The notes under the pieces: generated by a model
Seen by the model: only the letters and a program-made list of their open reading frames with translations
Database searches by the model: none
What the model was told of the DNA's origin: nothing
Part shown: positions 47,401 to 55,300 of the stretch, piece by piece
Position numbering within the stretch: position 1 is the first letter of the stretch
Layout of the letters: each line of letters opens with the position of its first letter
Program-made: the position numbers and the translations under genes
NCBI GenBank assembly: GCA_033675265.1
Contig: JAUJYZ010001196.1
Span: 1-64,000 of the forward strand
DNA length: 64,000 nt
Direction of reading: 5' to 3'
DNA from: Actinostola sp. cb2023
Lineage: Eukaryota; Cnidaria; Anthozoa; Actiniaria; Actinostolidae

Positions 47401-50400
47401 TGCCGCTATAATAGTGCCGCTATAAGAGCTTGATATTGTAAGTTATTCTGTAATTGCTCCCCAGTCCAGGGGGGGGGGGGGGGGGGGGGGGGGGGGTACT
47501 CCGTATATAAAGTGACGGGGAGGTGCAAATCATCAAATGAGGACATAAATAAGAACCCCCAAAAATCCCATGCTGAATTTTTGAACCTCAAAAAGTATGA
47601 AGCACAACAGTACGCAACAGTACAAATTGAATGTTCCTGTTTGTTTTACTTATTGTCATATCCGTAGCACTAAGACTAAGAACGGCATTTTTACCGCAAA
47701 TCTTTCCATTTTTTGAATACCCCCCAAAAATCCCTACTAAAATTAAACTACTCCCAAAAAAACCGTGAACCCAAAAAAATCCTTCTCACCTCCCCGTCAC
47801 TTTATATACGGCGTACCCCCATAATCCATGATTGGATATTTATGACTTCCTGTGAATATTCATGACTTATATCTTATTTGGGGTTTTTCCCGTAATATGG
47901 GCTGATATTTTACAAGTTGCGAATGTATTTTTCTGAGTCCGGAAGGGACGAGGAAAAAGGTGAGTAACGAGTAAAATATCAGCCCGTATTACGGGAAAAG
48001 CCCCAAATAAAGTTATTATTATACTAATTTGAACGAAAAAAAATTTGTCCGTTTTTGAGTAAATTTATCTAATAATTATTTCAAAACCTTTCAAGGTCCG
48101 CACGCTCTATTACAATAACAGTCACATAGAATGACGAATTGCTCACTTGCGTGCAGAGCCAGCGCGTGCTTGAAACGGTTTTTCTTTCAAACTAACTTTA
48201 TCCTTGCTTTTGGATGATTTTTATGGCTACTGCGCTTGCGCAGCTAGCCACTATTGCCATCGTCTGAGTTTTCCGAAAGTAAATCAGTAAGTAACAATAG
48301 ATAAACTTCGGAACCAATCACCACCCGAGTAAAGAAATCGCTCTATCACTTCGTATTACCGAGAGCGAGCCGAGAGCGGCGTACGTGCTAAACCGATTGC
48401 TGACTCATGATTATCTGCATCGAGTTTCGAGTCGTTTTATTTGACTTTGTTATTGTAAAAAAGAAATCGCAAGCGCGGTTTTCCATTGTCTATACTCTTA
48501 TTGACAATGGATTTGACGTCACAAAATGTTCAAAACTTTGTGGCTTTTAGAACTATGGTAATACGGCTCCATATTTTTTGAGTTCTCTTGACCTTATAAG
48601 GTAAAACTATGTAATAGTAGTATAATAAATAGAGGTTATTATAGTTAGAGTTGTGTAATACGGTTGGATATTTTTACGAGTCTTGCTGTACGGCTCGTCA
48701 AAATACAAATAGACGAGTAAAAATGTTCAGCCGTATTACACAACTCTAACTGTAATAAATTGCTTATTATACGACAACAAAATAACCCCCCCCCCCCCCC
48801 CCAAAAAAACGTCCTTTTTTTCATTCTTTGCTTATTTGTTAGCGAACAAAAGCTGTTTTTGTGATTTGTTTGTGAAATGCGCGTGCTATCACACAATCGG
48901 TACGCCATTGAGCGCGTGCTCGAGAGATTTTTCGTTGGCTGTTTTCACCAAAAAGATTGGATTTTCTTCATATTTTCTATACAGATATTATTAAAAAGTA
49001 GTTGTTTGGTTCCCTATTCCCTTTAGAAATACTTTTCTGTCGTCGTATAGTGTTTTTTCTTTTTGCAATGAAAACCAAAACTGGTACAAAATATGTTGTG
49101 TTCAAAACCGGTTTTACCGGGTTACAAGCCGGGTAATACGACAATCTACAGTGGGTAATAGGATATTTGGAGGATTTTGTGCCCTTTTATGGTAAATTTA
49201 CGTTTCAAATATTACTTCGTTATATATTTTTTTTTGCCAAATAGTAAAATCGAGCTGTTCACGTTCCTGAATAAGCATTTCCTTTCTCCATTTATTTTGT
49301 GTTACTTTTAATAAAACTCAGACGAAATATGGCAGTTCAAAATATCAATAATTTCATAGTCACTGTCATCCTATCGCATTATAAGTTTCACTGTTGAAGA
49401 ACTAGCGTCCTTTAATATAGCTCATGAATGTCATCCATTTAAATTTAATCTAAAGAGATTTAAATTTCTAAAGAGATCTAAGCGTAGTATTGATGATAAG
49501 CCCTCTTAGTGTTTACATGAATATTTCGTTCCATGTAAAGACGACCTGTTTCAGCGTGGCTATAGAAGACCTCCCGCTGGTAAAAGCACGCCATCTTTCC
49601 TCCGTATTCGCGAATTTATAAATCTAAACGATTTCTTATATTCGTGTCATGAATGACAAAGAGCTCATTCATACCTCATTAAGCACAAAGTACAAGTCTT
49701 TTCTCACTGCATACTTTAGTTGCCAAAACACAACAAAGAATACACAAAACGCGCCAATACGTACGAATTTCACCAAGCTCAAACTAGAGCAGTTGAGGAG
49801 TTATGGCAACCGGATTTTTGACATTGGTTATGTGACTATGGCGTTTAATGGTTTATACTCTAATCTGTCACACATAATAGAGATTAAATAATATATGATC
49901 GCGTAGTAAAACAATGCCGTGATCTATCAAGCGATCGTGTGTTCAATTACAAATCACTGAACACGCACACTGAGGCACGATCTCGGCCAAGTACTATAAG
50001 AAGGTCAATTGAAAGCACAATAAACATTAATTATAAAAACTAGTTGAGCTTGTACAATTACCAGTTGATAGCCGATGCTCCACGGTGACGGGGCAACAGA
50101 GAAGGATGGTAGATGATGGAACCATGTTCAGGAAAGTCGATCACGTTCATCGGGATGAACTGACTACAGAAGGGCATAACATTGAGATCAGCTCCACACT
50201 CTTTGTACTGATTGACTACGTTTTCTATAGGCTGTCCTTTGAGCCTCCAACGAGGGAATTTGTACACTTTTACGCCGTCTTCCTCCGCTCCAGATGCCAA
50301 AACATCGGGTTTCCCGTTCACGTCAGGAATGGTAAAAACACCGACGATCGCGTGGCCTTTCTGTCGAAGGTTCTTGTAGACTTCTAAACCGAACTGCGAC

Positions 50401-50498
50401 TGGCCTATAATCGCTATCTTTAACTGTGCCATTTGGAAGGAAGCTGTATGGAAACCTCTTCTACCTGTCTGTTGAAAGAACCGACAAGCGGAAATCAT
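21901..50498 (-). CDS. ALDH1L2: 10-formyltetrahydrofolate dehydrogenase (ALDH1L family), complete, 26 coding exons
   Basis: The enzyme oxidises 10-formyl-THF to THF and CO2 with NADP+. I read these exons (gene order): 50062-50498, 44684-44849, 43286-43390, 42094-42183, 41633-41770, 40834-40962, 40166-40254, 39650-39718, 37668-37740, 37071-37190, 36385-36447, 36137-36201, 35256-35406, 34523-34593, 31840-31945, 29866-29953, 28742-28835, 28385-28484, 27968-28016, 27808-27857, 26969-27042, 26528-26622, 25160-25265, 24145-24226, 22877-22994, 21901-21956. Every junction is AG/GT and phase-consistent. The sum is 2784 nt, giving 927 residues and a TAA stop. The domain order is formyl hydrolase (about 23-330), carrier domain (about 340-430) and ALDH (about 440-927), and the length is typical of the family. 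The symbol follows the mitochondrial-looking N-terminus; an ancestral ALDH1L before the L1/L2 split is equally likely. Exons 13-26 lie inside the palindrome's right arm and are duplicated in the left arm. Confidence 0.95.
22328..22893 (-). repeat. Tandem repeat of the exon 25 3' end and donor, right arm
   Basis: Three further copies lie downstream of the true exon 25 donor, at about 22733, 22469 and 22330. Two of them keep CCTTGGTAAGGAG in gene orientation. A fifth weak copy may lie at about 22145. Confidence 0.8.
22575..22710. mobile_element. MITE intact in the right arm, remnant in the left arm
   Basis: GGGCCCGGGTTAGCGTTAAC and GGTTAGCGTTAACCCGC with TTTCGAACAACC form inverted ends here. 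The left arm has only a rearranged remnant around 13628-13710. The interval from exon 25 to the stop is 103 bases longer on the right. Confidence 0.75.
23365..23587. mobile_element. TA-flanked MITE with CCCCGTTCACACCA ends, right arm
   Basis: Mirror of 12744-12962. Confidence 0.87.
23713..23798. repeat. CAAA microsatellite, right arm
   Basis: Mirror of 12541-12618, slightly longer. Confidence 0.92.
23803..24048. mobile_element. TA-flanked foldback MITE, right arm
   Basis: Mirror of 12290-12535. Confidence 0.87.
24201..24605 (-). repeat. 81-base tandem repeat, five copies, right arm
   Basis: Mirror of 11733-12137 with the same number and order of variant units. Confidence 0.95.
25357..25701. 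mobile_element. MITE with TTAA target duplication, right arm
   Basis: Mirror of 10635-10979, with TTAA at 25353-25356 and 25702-25705. Confidence 0.88.
25851..26190. mobile_element. Foldback MITE, right-arm mirror of 10144-10485
   Basis: Same hairpin element. Confidence 0.88.
26264..26430. repeat. Short tandem/inverted repeat, right arm
   Basis: Mirror of 9910-10070. Confidence 0.87.
26741..26838. promoter_or_regulatory. Array of TGACGTCA sites, right arm
   Basis: Mirror of 9499-9595, with the same spacing and the same degenerate site (GGCGTCA in this orientation). Confidence 0.7.
27526..27794. repeat. 69-base tandem repeat, four copies, right arm
   Basis: Mirror of 8540-8808 with the same copy number, so this array predates the duplication or has not changed since. 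Confidence 0.95.
28865..29120. mobile_element. Foldback MITE, right-arm mirror of 7211-7465
   Basis: Same element in intron 16 of the complete gene. Confidence 0.83.
29440..29835. repeat. Tandem repeat, about five copies, right arm
   Basis: Mirror of 6405-6910 but contracted and rearranged: some copies have lost their linker or half of the unit. This is the largest length difference between the arms. Confidence 0.88.
30061..30962. mobile_element. 900-base element, right-arm mirror of 5210-6115
   Basis: Same inverted ends in intron 15 of the complete gene. Confidence 0.87.
31081..31472. mobile_element. Foldback element, right-arm mirror of 4696-5088
   Basis: Same inverted ends and same inner arm. 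Confidence 0.8.
32903..33142. mobile_element. Foldback MITE, right-arm mirror of 3022-3260
   Basis: Same element; one end reads AAGTGCAGACACACGGTGC here. Confidence 0.75.
33442..33788. mobile_element. Foldback MITE, right-arm mirror of 2376-2722
   Basis: Same element in intron 14 of the complete ALDH1L gene, with scattered base differences in the core. Confidence 0.82.
34840..35240. repeat. ATCC/ATTC tetranucleotide microsatellite, right arm
   Basis: Mirror of 870-1330. The right arm is 58 bases shorter than the left between exons 13 and 14, and this tract is the likely site. Confidence 0.88.
35594..36075. repeat. Trinucleotide microsatellite (ATC/AGC), right arm, intron 12
   Basis: Reverse complement of the tract at 1-510, differing in the order and number of blocks. 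It ends about 60 bases from exon 12. Confidence 0.92.
36137..37740 (-). CDS. ALDH1L2: ALDH1L exons 9-12: carrier end and start of the ALDH domain
   Basis: Exon 9 (37668-37740) closes the carrier domain ([16 protein letters not shown]). Exon 10 (37071-37190) begins the aldehyde dehydrogenase part with [14 protein letters not shown] and ends INPTDGS. Exons 11 (36385-36447) and 12 (36137-36201) are short; they encode [10 protein letters not shown] and [18 protein letters not shown]. These exons are seen only once in the window, because the mirrored position in the left arm would fall before base 1. Confidence 0.92.
36448..37667. other. ALDH1L introns 10 (36448-37070) and 9 (37191-37667), either side of exon 10
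   Basis: The first holds a TTATTATTATTATT run with AATAAAG upstream at about 36740 and GTTGCAGGTTGCAGG near 36630. The second has only AT-rich sequence and an AACAACAAC run. No further exon is needed, since the flanking exons join in phase. Confidence 0.6.
37825..38008. mobile_element. Foldback MITE in ALDH1L intron 8
   Basis: GATCCCAATGACCAAAACC with CAGGTCAAGATTTGAATAAC and their inverse form the two ends. The middle has three CAATAGTTCCTATTGTT units. Confidence 0.87.
38035..39445. repeat. G-rich minisatellite of about 1.4 kb in ALDH1L intron 8
   Basis: About 70 copies of variants of GGCATGGGGTGGGGTAGGTT. Dense GGGG runs could form G-quadruplexes on the plus strand; the transcript of ALDH1L is the C-rich strand. 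All three minus frames stay open for 420-516 codons (His/Pro/Thr-rich), which is compositional. Confidence 0.95.
39650..41770 (-). CDS. ALDH1L2: ALDH1L exons 5-8: C-terminal hydrolase subdomain and carrier domain
   Basis: Exons 5 (41633-41770) and 6 (40834-40962) encode residues 267-355, the beta-barrel end of the hydrolase region; [12 protein letters not shown] and LQLDNGRM match family segments. Exon 7 (40166-40254) and exon 8 (39650-39718) encode the acyl-carrier-like linker. [15 protein letters not shown] contains Ser380, matching the serine that takes 4'-phosphopantetheine in the family. This arm shuttles the formyl group between the two catalytic domains. Exon 7 uses a weak donor, GTTTGT. 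Confidence 0.92.
39937..40095. mobile_element. Foldback MITE, relative of the palindrome-centre element
   Basis: AGAGTGCAAACCATATGTC and its inverse are the ends. The core shares TATTGTTTTCTATTGTTTCA and TTTAGTACTAATTAG with 18104-18236. Confidence 0.85.
40584..40733. mobile_element. Foldback MITE with TTTTCGTATGAGTG ends, intron 6
   Basis: TTTTCGTATGAGTG and CACTCATACGAAAA enclose CCAAT-rich sequence (GATTGGTTGAGCAAGGATTT). Confidence 0.8.
41240..41617. mobile_element. Foldback MITE ending 16 bases from exon 5
   Basis: CACCTATTCCAATAAACGTT with GATCACAGACGATCTGAAA at one end and their inverse at 41575-41617. The donor of exon 5 (at 41632) is almost inside the element. Confidence 0.83.
42094..44849 (-). 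CDS. ALDH1L2: ALDH1L exons 2-4: rest of the formyl-hydrolase catalytic domain
   Basis: Exon 2 (44684-44849) completes Trp146 and carries [15 protein letters not shown], with Asp167 matching the second catalytic residue (Asp142 of human ALDH1L1). It continues to PEGIKGM at residue 201. Exon 3 (43286-43390) encodes residues 202-236, including [10 protein letters not shown]. Exon 4 (42094-42183) encodes residues 237-266, including [12 protein letters not shown], a hallmark of methionyl-tRNA formyltransferase-like domains. Exon 2 starts right beside a CAT-repeat tract at 44515-44675, so its donor sits only a few bases from a microsatellite. Confidence 0.93.
42184..43285. other. ALDH1L intron 3
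   Basis: Contains the foldback at 42715-42853 (AAAGTTAGTCACCCG and CTTCGAAGGTGAGACCAA with inverses) and a GC-skewed fragment at 42275-42355 also seen near 62560. The rest is AT-rich. Confidence 0.65.
42715..42853. mobile_element. Short foldback MITE, intron 3
   Basis: About 47-base inverted ends containing CTTCGAAGGTGAGACCAA, separated by a loop with ATGCATGTACCCATGG. Confidence 0.83.
43932..44493. repeat. Tandem repeat of about 141 bases, four copies, intron 2
   Basis: Units begin at 43932, 44075, 44216 and 44353 (TTATATTCTATTGGCATTAT). Variants differ by loss of ACATGT or AGAG, so spacing is 137-143. Confidence 0.92.
44515..44675. repeat. CAT microsatellite beside the exon 2 donor
   Basis: TCATCATCATCA runs interrupted by ACCATG. 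It ends about nine bases from the end of exon 2. Confidence 0.88.
45262..46406. mobile_element. 1.1 kb non-autonomous DNA element with 22-base inverted ends
   Basis: CAGGGCTTATGGTAGGATGC(GG) and its inverse bound 1145 bases, with GCTATA directly outside both ends as a likely 6-base target duplication. Both subterminal regions repeat AATTATGCGG words. It has no convincing transposase ORF. Confidence 0.83.
47463..47821. mobile_element. MITE beginning in a poly-G run
   Basis: About 30 G, then TACTCCGTATATAAAGTGAC with GGGGAGGTG; the inverse closes the element before ATAATCC. Inner words CCCCCAAAAATCCC recur. Confidence 0.83.
50062..50498 (-). CDS. ALDH1L2: ALDH1L exon 1: presequence and N-terminal formyl-hydrolase fold
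   Basis: This exon encodes residues 1-145 plus two bases of Trp146. The first 22 residues ([20 protein letters not shown] then FQ) are basic, Ser/Thr/Phe-rich and lack acidic residues, as expected of a mitochondrial targeting peptide. The folate-enzyme core follows from Met23 with the GQSQFG segment. The [11 protein letters not shown] motif includes His131, the counterpart of the catalytic His106 in human ALDH1L1. The start chosen is the ATG at 50498. The in-frame ATG of Met23 would give a cytosolic form of the usual ALDH1L1 length. The donor is GTAATT at 50061. Confidence 0.94.
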
Positions 50499-52112
50499 TG
50501 TAAAGAGTTTACGGCTGAAAGTTCAACTTAATATTGCATGTGTTTTTTTTTTGACGACGACACTGATCTCTAATAAGACTATCAGCCAATCAGAAGCGCT
50601 CGTTCTAAAGCGACAAACCAGCTGAGCGAGTTTTGTTCCAATCACGTGGCTGGTTTCTGGGGGTGTGTTGGCGGTGTGCTCTCTTGTGACCACGTTGCAT
50701 AATCAGATTGGAACATTACAACTGGTAAAGTTTATTAACTGTTGGGTTCTTAGAAGCCAACGAGCGACAGAATCTGCCGTCTGCATAGCCGAAAATGCCC
50801 CCTTGTTGTGGCTATAAAAATTAATGTACAATATAAAACGATTCTTGAAATGTTCCGCTTTATTGACCGCTTTGGCCTGGCTGTTTCATTCTGAGAATCA
50901 TGTTCATAAATCTACCAGAAATAATAACTTTTAGAACAAATAACGAAAATAAATCATTTGCAGCTAATATCCATTGTAGAATCTCTGATTATATGAACCA
51001 TGTACGTATGTTATGTAATAATCCAAGCGATCCAAGGTTATTTGGGCACGTTCCAATCGGCTACAATTACAGTGAAAGGGTTTCGTTACTGCAGCCAGCA
51101 ATGGTAACCTGAGTTTACCTCATCCCTATGGGCTAGGCCTTTCTCTAGAGATATTTGTTCTAGGTTGTATAATCCCGGGAAAGTCTCAGTCTAAATACAA
51201 GACTATATTTGTTCTGGTCTGTTCTGGGTCTGGGTTTTATATATCTCTTTTAAATCCAATCGGAAATGAATTAGACAATTTACCGTTAACAATTACCGTT
51301 AAATTGCACGAGTAACACATACCTTGATGTATAAACTTTCTTGGTGAACTGCGGACAGCAACGAGATCGAAACGAGCGACCAAACACTGAGTCAGATGAC
51401 TGACCTGGCTTTACATCTCGTCCCCAGAGCCTGCGTTACTTTCGGCCAGCGGCATGAAACTTTCTTCCGCTGACCATATTTTTTTTTACCCAATTTTGTG
51501 CTGGGAGGTTGGGAGGGAGGGGGAGGGAGGGGGGTTGGAAAGGGAGAGGGGATATGATAATAAGCACTTTGAGGCATATCAGCTTCTTATAAAATTGTGC
51601 ATCACAATTTTCCCATTTTCTCATTTATCCATTTCTCAGATATTCTTTTTCATTTTTGTGAAATACGATAAAAATGACAAACATTAACATACAGTAAACA
51701 TATGTCATTATCAGTCATTAATTCAAGAATAGAACATAACTGAGACGATCTACATGCATAAATCCAAGCATTTTTTTTTTTGTAAACTCAAAATGAAAAA
51801 TAAAGTACTAGATTTTTCTTCTTTAAAATAATAATTCTTAATAATAATTCTTCTTTACACCTTTGTTATCTGTTAACTTAACTTTCCTGGTGTTTTTTTT
51901 TCAGTCAGCATACTCTCGTTTTTTAAATTTTACACACAAAAAATCCTTGGGCTCCCTGTGCTGTGAATGGAACTGAGAATGCAAAAATATGTGGTCAGTG
52001 GTCCACTTATTTAATTTATGCGCATAAATTACACCAGCTTCAACAAGGAAAGTTTGCACACAAAAAAAGAATCGAAGCATGAAGTTAAAGTGAGCCAAAA
52101 AACGACGTAAAA
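50499..52112. promoter_or_regulatory. Head-to-head intergenic region between ALDH1L (-) and the sortilin-like gene (+)
   Basis: About 1.6 kb separates the two start codons. Next to ALDH1L there are CCAAT boxes at 50585 and 50638, the second running into a CACGTG E-box at 50643-50648. The region also holds a poly-purine stretch at 51505-51555 and several homopolymer T runs. I see no clear coding exon; 5' non-coding exons may be present. A shared bidirectional promoter is an inference from orientation. Confidence 0.45.
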
Positions 52113-52376
52113 ATGCCTTCAAACGTGATTGCGCTTTGTTTATCGGTACTTCAACTATTCTTCTTTGTGCAAGCCAAGGAATTCCCTGCAAAACTACGCA
52201 TAAAGGACAACTTTGAGCTGCCAACGAACAATAAACACACTTTTGACGTCACACATCGTCTTCTTCACCGTCAACGAAGAGAATCACAGAGCGAAAATCC
52301 GTTCAATAAACCAAGATCGCGACGCGATGCTGCTTGTGTGAATCCAACAAACGCCAAAAATATCGTTAAAGATCAG
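52113..52376 (+). CDS. SORT1: Sortilin-like exon 1: signal peptide and propeptide
   Basis: The ATG at 52113 opens an 88-codon exon ending KDQ before GTAGGA. A hydrophobic core (VIALCLSVLQLFFFVQA) precedes a short basic propeptide. In sortilin the propeptide keeps ligands off until furin cleaves it; two candidate sites lie 15 residues apart here. Confidence 0.87.
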
Positions 52377-55300
52377 GTAGGAATAAAACCAAGCAAAGAA
52401 TAATTGAAATGATTTGTTTTTTTTATGGACACTTGTCTCGATATCACGTGAATTTCTACAAACTGTCGAGTCACTATAAAATTCTGTGAAACTTCGATTA
52501 ACACTTCGATCATATTCACAGTGGAAGTTCCCTGATGATGACAAACATGTCTCGTTTTCAATGACATGGGTCGGCAAGAATTATCAGGTAAGATTTTCTA
52601 TTTTCACATTTAGAAATGACTATCGTTCGAAATTTACATAAGCTTAAGCGGTTTCGCTTAAGCTTATAAAGTCTTTAGCTTAATTATGATTACTCGAACT
52701 CAAGTGAAGTTCCAGCTATGCTACACATACTAAATAGGTGCATAAAATGATAGATCTCGATGAGATGAGGATTTTGGTGTTTTTAAAAAAAGTTTGAAAA
52801 TCGGCCAAGAGACACCAAAGTTATGAATTTTTGAATGTCGGAAATTTGACAATATTTTGTATATTTATAGGACTCAAGTAAGTTACAATGTACATGCATG
52901 TAGTAAGAATTACAGCTCATCAGTCAAGTGAATCGTGAAAATAACCGAGGGCTTTTGTTACGGGAGTCATCAATTTCGTTTTCAATTTACAATATGAAGA
53001 CCTGCAACGACATTATAAAATGAAAGCTAGAAATCTCGTTGTTATGCAGTTAAAAGTGCCAACTCATTAGCATTGCAGATTATGCTAATATATGACTTTT
53101 AGTTTTATTTCCATTTGCTGTGAAATGTACCGGTACATGTAATTTGTAAATTTAATAGCTCACTGAATAGTCCATTTCCGAGTTCCTTTTATCTCTGTTT
53201 CAAAATGATTCTACATGCGAAACCTTTCATATGAAAATGAGTTTTATTTACATGAAAAAGGAAAACTCATTTGCATAAGAAAGGTTTCGCACGTAGACTC
53301 GTTTTGAAACAGAGAAAAAAGGAACTCGGAAATGGACTATTGAATCGAACTGAAGTGCATCTCAAAAAGTTGGTCATGTGAATTGATCCAGTATTGCTGG
53401 TGATTATTCATATTTTCTCTGGCTGCAGTTTTCCAAACGTGCCAGATTAAAATAATTGGATCTGTAGTATATACATTGTAATACTCTACTAAGAGTGAAT
53501 ACTTATCTGGTAAATAAATAAATAAGCAGTGGGGTTCCAGTCCTTTTGAAAGGATTCATTTTGAAAGCCAACCCCCCTTCCCCTTCAAAGATACATGTAC
53601 TTGTGGGGAAAAATACACTGGGGAAGGGGGAGGGGAGTTTGAACAATTATGGTGTTCTAAATATATATAACCAATCAGAATGCTTGGGCATGGTCACCGC
53701 ACGGCACAAACTGTATGAACCACTCATACGAAAAATGATTCTATAAATACATTGTTACCATAATATAGATGTATTGGAATATTGCATATTGTAACTTGTG
53801 TGTGTTAATTATAATAGTTAACATGATGTCATTGATTCTAAACATTAAATTAAACAAATTATGTCAGACATTATTCTTTAAACTATACCTTGAAGCAACT
53901 CATTGAGATTTCAGAAATGAGCTTCTACGCATTTTCTGTGTACTCCATATTGTCCATGAAAACACATTGATAACCTGTACCTTAATAACCTGTACCTTTT
54001 TTTCTTTTAGACTATTCTGTTACTTGCAACTACTGAATTTTTCATCTTCTCAATACAAAGATCAGCACTCTACAGAAGGTAGGTTGTTGAGAAGGTTATT
54101 GAACTATAGATTAATTTTGGGATAAATACCGTACAAGGTTCTACTGGGATAATTCTAACTGTGATTTTCTTTATTTCAACACCTATATGTACTTGTAATT
54201 GGCACCAGACTATGATTTTAAGCCAGTACGAGGACCATCTCTGCCACTCTTTATAATGTTTATGGGAGCCCCACAGAGCTCTTGTAATCAAATCCCTGAC
54301 ATTTCATGTTGATCTTTTCATTATAGTACTGATTATGGGACATCATTCAAAAAGATCAACACAGATATTTACGGTGGCAACATTAGGAAGGATTTTGGTA
54401 TCCAAAGAAGCCCTGTTGACCCTAACAGAGTGAGTAGACCAAGATAGTTTGGATTATATTGATATTTTTACAAGTAGTTGTAAATAAGTGAAGAAGAGAC
54501 TACAATGCACTGTATGTATTTGGATTGTACAATGTATTTACATACATGTTATGTAGCATTATTGGGAATTTAACCCATTGACTCCTACACCGGCCGAAAC
54601 CGGCCGTAAACATCGATACTGCTTTGAAAAATTCTAACTTTCTGAATTTTCGTAACATCGATCTCATGGCCAGTTATTAGTGACAACTAGAGAACTCTTC
54701 ATATTTTAACCTCAAGTAAACTGATTTACAGGTCCGATTTCTGGGCATTAGTTCAATTTGTTTGCCATAAAAATCAAAAATGCGTGTTTTTGACGCAATT
54801 TTACACCTCGAAAATGACCGACATTTGACTTGGATTTTCTTCCAAAATACATCCTTGCGAAACAAAACGCCACTTTCTCAGCAAACTTCCATCTCTCTTC
54901 TTGATATCGTCGTGAATTTTGCCCTCTCTTTTCCTTAACTCGCCGAACAATAGCCATTTCCTTAGGACCACTTTCGCTAACACGTGTTTTCCTTCTGCAC
55001 GCCCGAAAAGGATGCCGGGAAACATCCGGGAATTTCGGCATAGATTTCCCCGAATATCCGTTTTTTAAGAATATATAGAGTGTCGAGCCACTCGGTTCTA
55101 CAGGCAAAATATTGCACCGGTTGCATTCTTTTCAAGTTCAAAGTCGCCAAAAATGCCTTTGTAGGTCCTGGAATCCACCACAGAAAGACCAGAGAGACGA
55201 TTTCACAATTGAGTCCGCCATTTTGAATTTCCAAACGGCAAAGTCGAAATCTGTTCGTGAATTCGTATCTAAACTCCTGAGTTCTTCCAGGAGAACGGTC

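Larger units (their letters stand above)
44850..50061. other. ALDH1L intron 1 (5.2 kb)
   Basis: A mosaic of non-autonomous elements: 44890-45115 (inverted CATATGGGAAGTTA), 45262-46406, 47463-47821, 47870-48015 and 48650-48765. Several CCAAT/GCGCGC segments and a poly-C run at 48787-48803 lie between them. At 49430-49890 there is a unique stretch of unknown nature with an 80-codon ORF of no recognised family. Confidence 0.7.

Noticed and set aside
49649..49891. 80-codon ORF in ALDH1L intron 1
   Set aside because: Could be a retroelement scrap, but I could not match any motif; left inside the intron description.
50900..51112. 70-codon ORF between the two genes
   Set aside because: No ATG context, domain or splice partner that I can support; possible 5' non-coding region.
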